The notes below the pieces were generated by a model. It saw nothing but the letters and a program-made list of their open reading frames with translations, did no database searches and had not been told where the DNA came from. The position numbers and the translations under genes were made by a program. This document shows positions 17,064 to 25,456 of a stretch of DNA of 46,283 nucleotides, in pieces. The stretch's first letter is position 1. Each line of letters begins with the position of its first letter. The DNA comes from Balneolales bacterium (lineage in GTDB: Bacteria > Bacteroidota > Rhodothermia > Balneolales > Natronogracilivirgulaceae), in the NCBI GenBank assembly GCA_007120385.1, contig SKNT01000123.1, positions 1 through 46,283 of the forward strand. Reading direction: 5' to 3'.

Positions 17064-18071
17064 TCACGGTGTGGCGCCGATCGCTGCGTGATCGCCGATG
17101 TGAATTTCCTGCCGGCAAGAGCGGACGATCGATGAGACGCCCACCGTGGAGTTGTCCAGGTGCGAATCTTCAATGACGGCATGATCCCGCAGAATGGAAT
17201 TGCGGATTTTGCTTCCATTGACTGTGCAGCCATCGCCGATGCTGGCGTAGGGACCGATGACGCTGTCTGTTATCCTGGTATTCTTTCCAATGTGGCACGG
17301 GGAAATGATCCTGGTGCCGGGGAAGTCCTTTTCCCGGTACTTCTGGGGTTCCTGGCGATCCAGGACGGAAGCGGTGGATGAAAGCCATGCAGGAATAGTT
17401 CCAAAATCAAGCCACTCATCCACGCCGGCGGCACGAAACATCGCATTATCCTGAAGAAGGCGGTCTATGGCATCGGTCAGATCAAATTCATTTTTATGTC
17501 CGCGGATGTCGTTGTCCATCAGGTACTGGAGCTCCTTTTGCAGGCGCTCCCCTTCGCGGAAATAGTATACACCAATAATGGCCATGTCCGAAACCGGCTC
17601 TGTCGGCTTTTCGACAAAACGGATTATGCGATTGTTCTCGATTACAGCCACACCAAAGCGGGTCGGGTCATCTACTTTCATGAGCCAGATGACGCTGTCT
17701 GCGCCCTCAAGATCCACAGGTCCGCCCATTCGGAACAGGGTATCGGCAAAGGCGACGATCACCTCCCCGGTAAGCGATGGTGCTGCACAGTTGACGGCGT
17801 GGGCCGTGCCCAGGGCCTCGTCCTGATAGTAAAAAGCGGGTTTGGCGCCGAAGCGCTGTGCCATTTCACTCAGCTGAAATTCGACTTCCTTGCCGAAATC
17901 TCCCAGAATGAAGGCCATGTCTGTGATCTTCCTGTCCAGCGAAGTGACGAAGGTGTAGACAATGCGCTCAATGAGCATGGGGCCGGCGACGGGGAGCAGC
18001 GGCTTTGGGGTAGTGAGCGAGTGCGGGCGCAGGCGCGTGCCACGTCCGGCCATGGGAATGATCAGTTTCAT
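17064..18071 (-). CDS. Sugar-phosphate nucleotidyltransferase with left-handed beta-helix tail
   Basis: A 335-residue two-domain enzyme. The N-terminal Rossmann-like domain has the NTP-binding signature AGRGTRLRPHSLTTPKPLLP (8-27) and a VAFADTLF metal motif, the fold of GlmU, RmlA and GlgC relatives. From about 245 on the sequence runs as hexapeptide-like repeats (HIGKNTRI, VIGPYASIGDGCTV, HIGDHAAIGA), predicting a beta-helix. It most likely makes an NDP-sugar from a sugar 1-phosphate for surface glycans. The sugar and the nucleotide are not determinable. It is too short and too unlike GlgC to be assumed to feed glycogen. A repeat shared with the dnaN upstream region abuts its start codon. 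Confidence 0.87.
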   Translation of the reverse strand: MKLIIPMAGRGTRLRPHSLTTPKPLLPVAGPMLIERIVYTFVTSLDRKITDMAFILGDFGKEVEFQLSEMAQRFGAKPAFYYQDEALGTAHAVNCAAPSLTGEVIVAFADTLFRMGGPVDLEGADSVIWLMKVDDPTRFGVAVIENNRIIRFVEKPTEPVSDMAIIGVYYFREGERLQKELQYLMDNDIRGHKNEFDLTDAIDRLLQDNAMFRAAGVDEWLDFGTIPAWLSSTASVLDRQEPQKYREKDFPGTRIISPCHIGKNTRITDSVIGPYASIGDGCTVNGSKIRNSILRDHAVIEDSHLDNSTVGVSSIVRSCRQEIHIGDHAAIGATP

Positions 18072-18167
18072 CTGTTTAAAACTTATGATTTATAAGGTCA
18101 GATAGAATGTCCATGACGCTTTTAATCATGCGACTGTGTGTCCGGGGTTATGCCCGGTCATGGACAT
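18070..18167 (-). repeat. Intergenic inverted-repeat element, copy A
   Basis: This 98-base element recurs at 36039-36143 in the opposite absolute orientation. In both places it points the same way relative to the adjoining gene and ends at or just before its start. Copy A and copy B agree at 73 of the first 76 aligned positions, after which B has a 7-base tandem duplication. The gene-distal part is bounded by perfect 11-base inverted arms (ATGTCCATGAC 18107-18117, GTCATGGACAT 18157-18167). The gene-proximal part is bounded by ATCTG/CAGAT (18070-18074, 18099-18103) around a CTTAT/ATAAG stem. No open reading frame is carried. It may be a MITE-like element or a shared structured leader. Confidence 0.9.
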
Positions 18168-18304
18168 AGCACTTCGTGACCTTCGGTTCATGTGTTTATT
18201 TCGTCAGTGCGTCACGGGAATGGCTGTCAGCGAGGCAAGCTAATCCGGCATCCGGGTTTTTCCTTGTTTCTGAAAGAATCGCCTGACAAGATAACAGAAC
18301 TTGG
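18168..18304. other. Remaining part of the 288-base divergent gap
   Basis: Between repeat copy A and the MurF-like gene's putative promoter no gene or RNA is recognisable. A short CCGG-CAT-CCGG followed by GTTTTT (18245-18261) has only a four-base stem. No clear promoter for the minus-strand nucleotidyltransferase was found. Confidence 0.5.
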
Positions 18305-18312
18305 TATATTAC
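18305..18312 (+). promoter_or_regulatory. Possible Bacteroidota-type -7 box for the MurF-like gene
   Basis: TATATTAC lies 47 bases before the start codon and resembles the TAnnTTTG promoter box of Bacteroidota and similar boxes upstream of glgB, dnaN and the GT5-like gene. No convincing -33 TTTG is found at the expected distance. Confidence 0.3.
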
Positions 18313-18359
18313 GCGCAAGTTTTTCTGATATTTGGACCGGATAGCAAAGCAGGTGCGAA

Positions 18360-20063
18360 GTGAGCTGGTATTATGCATTTTTAGAGGCCCTTTCCTGGAT
18401 CGTGATTGTGATCATGTTCCGGCACGCGCTGCATCGCGGCCGTTTCCTGATACACATGTTCCAGCAAAACGGGTACAAGTTCAATGAGTTTTCGGCCTGG
18501 CTGGTCCGAAACTGGAACCAGGTGCTGCTGCCTGTTCCCAACCTGGCGCTCATCCTGCTGGTGCTTGTGTCACTCTACTACCTGGAGCCGCATCTGACCA
18601 CCACTTCCATTGCAGTAATACTTTTCATTTTCACGGTATTCTGGTTCGGCAGCATTTCGGGTTATGATACGAAAGGGGTAAAGAAGCCGCTGGTGTTCAC
18701 TCCCCGCGTAATCCGTCTTGCGATCGCAAAGTTCGCACTGGCGGTGTGGATTCCCATACTGGGCACGGCTCTGTCGTTCTACAGGGGAACACTGTTCCCG
18801 GACATGTACACGCTCCTCACCACCTGGGCTATTGCCGATCTGCTGCTGCCCTTTCTGCTTCTGCTTGCGGCAGTGCTTGTGTATCCGCTGGAAAAATTCA
18901 TACAGTACCGTTTCAAGCAAAAGGCCCGCAAGAAGATCGCCTCCATGCCCGACCTGACGGTGATTGCCGTGACGGGAAGCTATGGCAAAACCAGTACAAA
19001 GTTTCTGTTGGATACGGTTCTCAAGGAGCGCTATCGGGTCTGCACCACACCCGGCAGCTACAACACTCCGATGGGCATCTGCAAGGTGATCAACAATGAT
19101 CTGCAGGCTGGCGACCAGGTGCTGATTCTGGAGATGGGGGCCCGTTATGCCGGCAATATCGACGAGCTTTGCCATATTGCCCGGCCGGACATTGCCGTGG
19201 TCACCAACGTAGGTGTGGCCCACCTGGAGAGTTTCGGCTCGGTTGAGGTGATCGCCCGCACCAAGGGAGCGCTTGTTCGCCACCTGCCCCCCGGCGGGAT
19301 TGCCGTACTGAACGGAGATGACAGGCGTGTACGGGCCATGGCGGATCGCAACGATATTTCGGTTATCCATGCCGGACTCTCGGAAACAGGCAACCACATC
19401 CACGCTGACGAGATCAGCTACGACGAAAACGGCTGTACGTTTGCATTGCATGTGGGAGCGTCCGGCGGGCGTCCGGCGCAGGACCGGGAAGAACAGCCGC
19501 CTGAAATCCTGGGTGAGGGCGGTACGGAGCGCATCACCATGTCGCTGCTGGGGCAGCACAGTGTGCAGAATGCCCTGCTTGCTTCCGCCGTCGGAATGGC
19601 AATGGGGCTGCGCCTGCCCACAATACGCGTTGCGTTGCAGAAAGCGCGTCCCGTAGCGCACCGGCTGGAACTCAAGAAGCGCAACGGGGTTCTGGTCATC
19701 GACGATGCCTTCAACTCCAATCCCGTCGGTGCGCAAAATGCTGTTTCCGTGCTTGCGGCTTTCCAGGCCGGAAAGAAGTATGTGGTGACACCGGGTATGA
19801 TTGAACTGGGAGATCGCCAGGATGAAGAGAACCGGAACCTCGGGCTTCACATGGCCAAAAACCCGCCGGACCATGTGTTCCTTGTCGGAGAAAAGCAGAC
19901 CCGGCCGGTTTATGAGGGTTTGCGGGACGGAGGCTACCCGGCAGGGGACATCACCGTGGTTGCAAGTCTGTTCGAGGCCAATGACCTGCTTCGGCAGCGG
20001 CTTGAGGACGGGGATGTTGTGCTGTATGAAAACGATCTGCCTGACAGCTATACGGAGCGGTAG
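18360..20063 (+). CDS. MurF-like Mur ligase with N-terminal membrane domain
   Basis: A 567-residue protein from a GTG start. The first 185 residues hold about five hydrophobic segments (near 5-22, 61-76, 82-99, 119-139, 155-176). The rest is a complete Mur ligase: P-loop VTGSYGKTSTKF (GSYGKTST 207-214 region), EMGARYAGNIDEL, VTNVGVAHLESFGS, HSVQNALLASAVGMA, DDAFNSNPVG and the VTPGMIELG C-terminal domain. These motifs are closest to MurF, which adds D-Ala-D-Ala to the UDP-MurNAc peptide. Canonical MurF is soluble and about 450 residues, so the membrane part is an addition. It could be the cell's MurF, held at the membrane, or a paralogue with another substrate. Its neighbours give no further hint. 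Confidence 0.85.
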   Translation: MSWYYAFLEALSWIVIVIMFRHALHRGRFLIHMFQQNGYKFNEFSAWLVRNWNQVLLPVPNLALILLVLVSLYYLEPHLTTTSIAVILFIFTVFWFGSISGYDTKGVKKPLVFTPRVIRLAIAKFALAVWIPILGTALSFYRGTLFPDMYTLLTTWAIADLLLPFLLLLAAVLVYPLEKFIQYRFKQKARKKIASMPDLTVIAVTGSYGKTSTKFLLDTVLKERYRVCTTPGSYNTPMGICKVINNDLQAGDQVLILEMGARYAGNIDELCHIARPDIAVVTNVGVAHLESFGSVEVIARTKGALVRHLPPGGIAVLNGDDRRVRAMADRNDISVIHAGLSETGNHIHADEISYDENGCTFALHVGASGGRPAQDREEQPPEILGEGGTERITMSLLGQHSVQNALLASAVGMAMGLRLPTIRVALQKARPVAHRLELKKRNGVLVIDDAFNSNPVGAQNAVSVLAAFQAGKKYVVTPGMIELGDRQDEENRNLGLHMAKNPPDHVFLVGEKQTRPVYEGLRDGGYPAGDITVVASLFEANDLLRQRLEDGDVVLYENDLPDSYTER

Positions 20064-20093
20064 GTCCGTCCAGTCGGCCGGATTGGCACAAGG

Positions 20094-21326
20094 CTACTCG
20101 TTGCGTACGGCATCAGCCGGCTCAATGGAGGCGGCCCGCAGGGCGGGATACCAGCTGGCAAGAATACAGAGAAGAAGGCTTCCGCCCAGGACAAAACTCA
20201 CATCCAACCATTGTATTTGAACAGGATAAGCCGAAATAATGAACGATTCGGCCCCTGCAAGCTTCACAAACCCGTACTTGTCCTGCAGCCAGCAGAGTGC
20301 AAGTCCGGCCGCGCCTCCGAAGATGCATCCGATGAGCCCCACATACCATCCCTGCCGAAGAAAAACGGACATGACATCCCTTCTGCGGAACCCGATGGAG
20401 CGAAGGAGCCCGATATCGCGCTGTTTCTGTATCACGACCATGGTCAGTGAGCCGACGATGTTAAGGACGGCGACAAGCACAATGATCATCAGGATAAAGT
20501 AGGCGCCCCATTTCTCCAGGTTCATCACATCATACAGCGGTTTCTGCAGGTCGTACCAGGTCTGCACCCGGTAGGCGCTTCCCAGATCCTGCTGCAGTAT
20601 GCGCTTGACGGCATTGGCCCGGTTATGGTCATGCAGGCGGATATCGAGTCCGGACACTTCGTTTCTGAGGTCAAACAGCCGCTGGGCGGCGGCGATGTCT
20701 ATGTACATCACCGGTTCGTCAATGACCTGGCGCATGTCGTAGATGCCGCGGACTTCGAACCGGCTGACGCGCGGACCGGTGAATTGCGTAAGCGCCCTTC
20801 GCATGCCCGATGCACTCAGAAGGGCAATTTCATCGTCGATGTTCAGGCGCAGGCTCCGGCTTACAGGGTCCGACATGAGTATGCCGGGCAGGCGGTTGCG
20901 TACGTCCAGATCCAGTCCCCCGGCGTACATCAGGGCATCCAGATCGGCATACTGAGCGAAGCGTTCGGGGTAAACCCCTTTGACAACAACCACCTGGTCC
21001 CTGCGTCCGCGATGGGCAACAAGCGCCTTGCCCTGAATAAATGGTGACTGAACGGCAATTTCGGGGATGCCGGTGAGGGCCTGCTCCATCGTTTCCGTAA
21101 TCACAAAGGAGCGTCCCTCGGCCGATTCGATGCGAATGTCCGGATCGTTGGACAGCAGCATGCTTTTGATCACATCAAAAAAACCGTTGAATACAGATAG
21201 CACCACGATCAGAAGCGCTGTGCCTACCGTGACACCGGCCACACTGATCATGGTCAATGTATTGATGAGGGATACATTTTTCCTTGAGAAAAGGTATCTT
21301 CTGGCTATGAGATGACTTGCTTTCAA
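20094..21326 (-). CDS. FtsX-like permease, lipoprotein-releasing LolC/LolE type
   Basis: A 410-residue inner-membrane protein with the LolC/E layout. One transmembrane helix lies near the N terminus (about 27-49, ISVAGVTVGTALLIVVLSVFNG), a periplasmic domain of about 220 residues follows, and three C-terminal helices carry the FtsX signature (IVGSLTMVVIQKQRDIGLLR, then RRRDVMSVFLRQGW). The opening ARRYLFSRKNVSLINTLTMIS is typical of Lol permeases, which lift lipoproteins from the inner membrane for transfer to LolA. Bacteroidota often have one such gene acting as a homodimer (LolF-like). The ATPase LolD is not adjacent. It is convergent with the MurF-like gene and divergent from glgB. Confidence 0.88.
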   Translation of the reverse strand: MKASHLIARRYLFSRKNVSLINTLTMISVAGVTVGTALLIVVLSVFNGFFDVIKSMLLSNDPDIRIESAEGRSFVITETMEQALTGIPEIAVQSPFIQGKALVAHRGRRDQVVVVKGVYPERFAQYADLDALMYAGGLDLDVRNRLPGILMSDPVSRSLRLNIDDEIALLSASGMRRALTQFTGPRVSRFEVRGIYDMRQVIDEPVMYIDIAAAQRLFDLRNEVSGLDIRLHDHNRANAVKRILQQDLGSAYRVQTWYDLQKPLYDVMNLEKWGAYFILMIIVLVAVLNIVGSLTMVVIQKQRDIGLLRSIGFRRRDVMSVFLRQGWYVGLIGCIFGGAAGLALCWLQDKYGFVKLAGAESFIISAYPVQIQWLDVSFVLGGSLLLCILASWYPALRAASIEPADAVRNE

Positions 21327-21428
21327 GGGTATGTGAAGCGAAATTTATTACCGGAATGATTCTGAGGGATGATGAGACAGCTTAACGCAGGAACACGTAT
21401 TCTGATGTACTTAATTTTAGTGTAATTC

Positions 21429-21441
21429 TTTGTATTTTACC
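21429..21441 (+). promoter_or_regulatory. Possible promoter box upstream of glgB
   Basis: TTTGTATTTTACC ends 28 bases before the glgB start and differs at one base from TTTGTACTTTACC upstream of dnaN (36003-36015). The inner TATTTTAC fits the TAnnTTTG type of -7 box. No good -33 element is visible. Confidence 0.38.
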
Positions 21442-21469
21442 CGACAATGTAAACAATCCTCCGAAAAAT

Positions 21470-23677
21470 ATGCCTGTGATACAGAAGTTTCTGGACCGAG
21501 GTCAAATCACTGCACTGGAACGGGCCGACCACTCAGATCCCTACGCAGTTCTTGGTCCGCACAAGTACAAGAAGGGGAAAAAGGAAGGGATCGTAATCCG
21601 TGCCTTGCAACCCAATGCAGAATCCATCAAGATATGGTTAGAAAACGGGACATCCTACCAGGAGATGACCAAAATCAGCGACGGGGGTGTCTTCGAGTGC
21701 CTGCTTGAGGGATTGGACGAGGCGCCGGCCTACTACTACGAGGTCTCTCTTTACGACGGTAACAAGTACACCACGGCCGACCCCTATTCGTTCGGGCCTA
21801 CACTGTCAGATTTCGACCTTCAGCTCTGGGGTGAAGGCAACCATCGGAGGGCCTATGAATGGATGGGCTCGCACATCATGGACATCGGCGAGGTCAACGG
21901 CACGAGATTCGTCGTATGCGCACCCGGAGCCAAGCGGGTCAGCGTGGTTGGATCGTTCAATGAATGGGACGGCCGCCGTCACCCCATGAGAAAATACCAC
22001 GATCAGGGCCTCTGGGAAATTTTCATTCCCGGTTTGACAGAAGGCGATATCTACAAATACGAGATTTCCGTGGAAGGCCAGGATTTGCCGCTGCTGAAGG
22101 CCGACCCGTATGGCTTTTACGCTGAGCTCCGGCCCAGGAATGCATCCATCATCAAAAATATCGATACCTACGAATGGAAGGACGAGGAGTGGATGAGTGC
22201 CCGGACCAAGGGATTTGACGAACCAATTTCCATCTACGAAGTGCACCTTGGCTCCTGGAAAAAGAAGGAGCTGGACCCCACCGGTTTTTTATCCTACCGG
22301 GAACTGGCCGACGACCTGGTACCATATGTCAAGGAAATGGGCTACACCCACATAGAGTTGCTACCAATTGCCGAGCATCCGTACGATCCGTCATGGGGCT
22401 ACCAGATCACAGGCTATTTTGCACCGACCTCGCGGTTTGGCCCGCCGGAAGATTTGATGTACTTCGTCGACCGGTGCCATCAGGCCGGCATTAGCGTGAT
22501 AGTGGACTGGGTTCCCGCCCACTTTGGCAAGGACGACCACGGCCTCCGGATGTTTGACGGCACCGCGCTGTACGAACACTCCGATCCCCGCCAGGGTGAG
22601 CATCGCGACTGGGGCACGCTGATCTTCAATTTCGGCCGGACCGAAGTCCAGAACTTTCTGATGTCCAACGCCATATACTGGTGCGACAAATTCCACATTG
22701 ACGGGATGCGTGTGGATGCGGTTGCTTCCATGCTCTACCTGGATTACTCCCGGGAGGATGGCGAATGGATTCCGAACAAATTCGGGGGAAGGGAAAATAT
22801 TGAAGCCATCGACTTTCTGAAGCGCTTCAACGTGGTGATCAACGAGGAGTTCGAAGGCGTTGTAACCATGGCGGAAGAGTCCACATCATGGCCCATGGTA
22901 TCGCGTCCGACCTATGTAGGCGGGCTTGGCTTTGATTACAAGTGGAATATGGGCTGGATGAACGACACATTGAAATACATGGCCATCGACCCCATTTTCC
23001 GAAAGTATCATCACAACCAGCTCACCTTTTCGATGATATACGCCTTCACGGAGAACTTCCTGCTTCCGCTTTCGCATGACGAGGTGGTGCACATGAAGCG
23101 TTCACTGATCTCGAAAATGCCGGGCGATGACTGGCAGAAGTTTGCCAATTTGAGGCTGCTTTACACCTACATGTTCTGCCATCCCGGCAAGAAACTGCTT
23201 TTCATGGGCTCGGAACTGGCCCAGTGGAGCGAATGGGACAGTGAAAAGCCCATTGACTGGGGGCTGCTGAACTATGACAAGCACAAGGGCATTCAGACAC
23301 TGATCAAAGATCTTAACCGGATTTACCGTGAGCAGAAACCGCTCCACCAGATCGACTTTGACTGGAGCGGATTCCAGTGGGTCGACTTCTCCGACGCGGA
23401 TAACGGCATCCTTGCCTTCATCAGAAGGAGCAAAAAAGATCACGATAATGTAGTATGCATCTTCAATTTCACTCCCCAGGTGCACTACGACTATACGATC
23501 GGTGTTCCCAACCCCGGTTCCTACCGGACTGTGTTCAACAGTGACTCGGAATTCTACGGAGGCAGCAATTTCGGCAACATCGATCTGGTTGCAGAAAAAG
23601 GAGAGTTCCACAATCAGCCGGCCCATGTACGGATCAACATTCCCCCGCTGGCCGGAGTCATTATTAAATCCACGTAA
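21470..23677 (+). CDS. glgB: 1,4-alpha-glucan branching enzyme
   Basis: A 735-residue GH13 enzyme that cuts an alpha-1,4 chain and reattaches it as an alpha-1,6 branch. Two N-terminal beta-sandwich domains are seen: the first around DPYAVLGPHKY, the second (CBM48) around FVVCAPGAKRVSVVGSFNEW. They are followed by the barrel with DWVPAHFGKDDHGL, nucleophile D416 in GMRVDAVASMLYLDY, acid/base E469 in MAEEST and D537 in LSHDEVVH, then the C-terminal all-beta domain. The length is like that of E. coli GlgB (728). It is followed 17 bases later by malQ, so the two are very likely co-transcribed. Confidence 0.97.
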   Translation: MPVIQKFLDRGQITALERADHSDPYAVLGPHKYKKGKKEGIVIRALQPNAESIKIWLENGTSYQEMTKISDGGVFECLLEGLDEAPAYYYEVSLYDGNKYTTADPYSFGPTLSDFDLQLWGEGNHRRAYEWMGSHIMDIGEVNGTRFVVCAPGAKRVSVVGSFNEWDGRRHPMRKYHDQGLWEIFIPGLTEGDIYKYEISVEGQDLPLLKADPYGFYAELRPRNASIIKNIDTYEWKDEEWMSARTKGFDEPISIYEVHLGSWKKKELDPTGFLSYRELADDLVPYVKEMGYTHIELLPIAEHPYDPSWGYQITGYFAPTSRFGPPEDLMYFVDRCHQAGISVIVDWVPAHFGKDDHGLRMFDGTALYEHSDPRQGEHRDWGTLIFNFGRTEVQNFLMSNAIYWCDKFHIDGMRVDAVASMLYLDYSREDGEWIPNKFGGRENIEAIDFLKRFNVVINEEFEGVVTMAEESTSWPMVSRPTYVGGLGFDYKWNMGWMNDTLKYMAIDPIFRKYHHNQLTFSMIYAFTENFLLPLSHDEVVHMKRSLISKMPGDDWQKFANLRLLYTYMFCHPGKKLLFMGSELAQWSEWDSEKPIDWGLLNYDKHKGIQTLIKDLNRIYREQKPLHQIDFDWSGFQWVDFSDADNGILAFIRRSKKDHDNVVCIFNFTPQVHYDYTIGVPNPGSYRTVFNSDSEFYGGSNFGNIDLVAEKGEFHNQPAHVRINIPPLAGVIIKST

Positions 23678-23694
23678 ACCTTTTTTCTCTGAGT

Positions 23695-25239
23695 ATGGAT
23701 GTGATCAGATCAAGCGGCACACTTGTGCACCCCACCTCCTTTCCATCCGATTACGGGATCGGAGACATGGGCGGCAAGGCATACCGCTTCATTGACTTTC
23801 TTGAGGAGACGCATCAGGGTATCTGGCAGATCCTTCCACTTGGACCGACCGGCTATGGCAACTCCCCCTATGCAAGCTATTCGGCATTTGCCGGAAACCC
23901 GTACCTGATCAGCCCCGACCTGCTCAGAGAGAAGGAGCTTTTGGAAGATAAGGAGCTGGTCAGGCACCAGGTGCCACAGGGAACCAGCGTCGATTATGAC
24001 CGGGCGTATGGCATCAAGGACAAGCTTTTCACATTGGCCTGCAAGCGTTTTTACGAGCGTAACGACTCCGGCGAACAAAAGCGGTTCGAGCAGTTCAAAA
24101 AGGAGAATGCCGCATGGCTGGATGATTACGTGCTGTTCATGTCGTGCCTGATTGAAAATGGCAAGCGCCCCTGGAACCAGTGGGACGAGGGGCTGGCCCG
24201 TCGCGAAAAGAAATCTCTCGATTCCGCCAGAAAGAAGTTCGGAAAGCGCATCGAATCCCAGTACTGGGTTCAGTTCGAGTTTTTCGAGCAGTGGATGGCC
24301 TTGCGCAGGTATGCCAACCAGAAGCAGATACAAATTTTAGGGGACATACCGATCTTTGTGGACCACAACAGCTCGGATGTCTGGGCCAACAAGGTTTTTT
24401 TCGAAGTGGACGAGACCGGTAACAGGCTGCTTGTGGCGGGGGTTCCGCCCGATTATTTCAGCGCGACCGGCCAGTTGTGGGGCAATCCCCTCTATCGCTG
24501 GAAGGAGCTGGAAAAAGATGGCTATAATTGGTGGATTGAGCGTTTCCGGCAGATGTTCACCATGTTTGATTCTATACGGGTGGATCATTTCAGGGGTTTT
24601 GAAGCCTATTGGGAGATCAAAGCCGATGCAAAAACGGCGGAGAGCGGACGCTGGGTGAAGGGTCCGGGAAAGAAACTGTTCCATTCCATTGAAAAGAAAC
24701 TGGGCAAACTTCCGATTATCGCCGAGGACCTGGGCGTGATCACCCCCAATGTGGTGAAGCTGCGTGATGATTTTGGTTTTCCGGGGATGAAGGTTCTGCA
24801 GTTTGCCTTTGATGATCCGGGCAACGGCTTCTTGCCGCATAATTACCGGAGCTCCAACTGTATCGTCTATTCGGGTACGCACGATAACGATACGACCCTT
24901 GGCTGGTATAACCAGGCTCCGGAAGGCGAGAGAAATTACCTGCGGGAGTACACACAGTCTGACGGTTCGGATGTCAGCTGGCAGCTCATTCGTCTCGGGA
25001 TGCTCTCTGTTGCGAACCAGGCCATATTCCCCCTGCAGGATTTCATGGAGCTGGACGGGGAGCACCGCATGAACTACCCTGGCACTACCGAAGACAACTG
25101 GATGTGGCGGTACACGGATGAGATGCTGGAGAATCTGGACAGTGACCGCATCCGGCATATCATTGCCATCAGCAACCGTAATCCGCGTGACGCCAGAATC
25201 GACTCAAATTTGTCCGACATTGACGCAGAAGAGCCCTGA
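23695..25239 (+). CDS. malQ: 4-alpha-glucanotransferase (amylomaltase)
   Basis: A 514-residue GH77 enzyme that moves alpha-1,4-glucan segments between chains. The N terminus SSGTLVHPTSFPSDYGIGD and the LPLGPTGYGNSPYASYSAFA segment are diagnostic. The catalytic residues appear in IRVDHFRGFEAYW (nucleophile Asp), IAEDLGVIT (acid/base Glu) and YSGTHDNDT (third Asp). The length fits the short bacterial form without extra N-terminal carbohydrate modules. It lies 17 bases after glgB, a common pairing in glycogen remodelling: MalQ with GlgP would break down or rebuild linear chains, GlgB would branch them. A 217-base gap follows before the GT5-like gene. Confidence 0.97.
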   Translation: MDVIRSSGTLVHPTSFPSDYGIGDMGGKAYRFIDFLEETHQGIWQILPLGPTGYGNSPYASYSAFAGNPYLISPDLLREKELLEDKELVRHQVPQGTSVDYDRAYGIKDKLFTLACKRFYERNDSGEQKRFEQFKKENAAWLDDYVLFMSCLIENGKRPWNQWDEGLARREKKSLDSARKKFGKRIESQYWVQFEFFEQWMALRRYANQKQIQILGDIPIFVDHNSSDVWANKVFFEVDETGNRLLVAGVPPDYFSATGQLWGNPLYRWKELEKDGYNWWIERFRQMFTMFDSIRVDHFRGFEAYWEIKADAKTAESGRWVKGPGKKLFHSIEKKLGKLPIIAEDLGVITPNVVKLRDDFGFPGMKVLQFAFDDPGNGFLPHNYRSSNCIVYSGTHDNDTTLGWYNQAPEGERNYLREYTQSDGSDVSWQLIRLGMLSVANQAIFPLQDFMELDGEHRMNYPGTTEDNWMWRYTDEMLENLDSDRIRHIIAISNRNPRDARIDSNLSDIDAEEP

Positions 25240-25266
25240 TCATTTTCGGTTCAGGCCAAATTTGCG

Positions 25267-25274
25267 TATATTAG
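25267..25274 (+). promoter_or_regulatory. Possible promoter box for the GT5-like gene cluster
   Basis: TATATTAG lies 19 bases downstream of a TTTC (25244-25247), the spacing of the Bacteroidota -33/-7 promoter. It would begin a transcript about 180 bases before the GT5-like gene. Apart from this, the 217-base gap after malQ shows no recognisable element. Confidence 0.35.
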
Positions 25275-25456
25275 CAGATTATCCATCGCGGCCGCTCTCC
25301 ACGATAAGAAGCAATATTTCATGGGAGGCAGACAAGTGTCTGTATTCATTTGATATGGCCGCTCTTTTCCGGGGTTATGCGGGTCGTGTCGACCTGTTGT
25401 CTTGCATGGCCCGATCGGAAGAACAACAACTGTCCGGAAACGTGAATTGATCAATT

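Noticed and set aside
17064-18071. Nucleotidyltransferase as GlgC of the glycogen pathway
   Set aside because: It is much shorter than GlgC and has an RmlA/GlmU-like N-terminal signature with a beta-helix tail; the sugar substrate cannot be inferred.
18245-18261. CCGG-CAT-CCGG followed by GTTTTT, considered as a terminator of a small RNA
   Set aside because: The stem is only four bases with a three-base loop and there is no upstream gene in that direction to terminate.
18570-19874. Minus-strand open frame of 434 codons
   Set aside because: Antisense to the MurF-like ligase whose motifs are intact over the same stretch.
25118-25450. Open frame running from the malQ end through the following gap
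   Set aside because: Mostly a shifted frame of malQ and then non-coding sequence; no start signal in the gap and no similarity.
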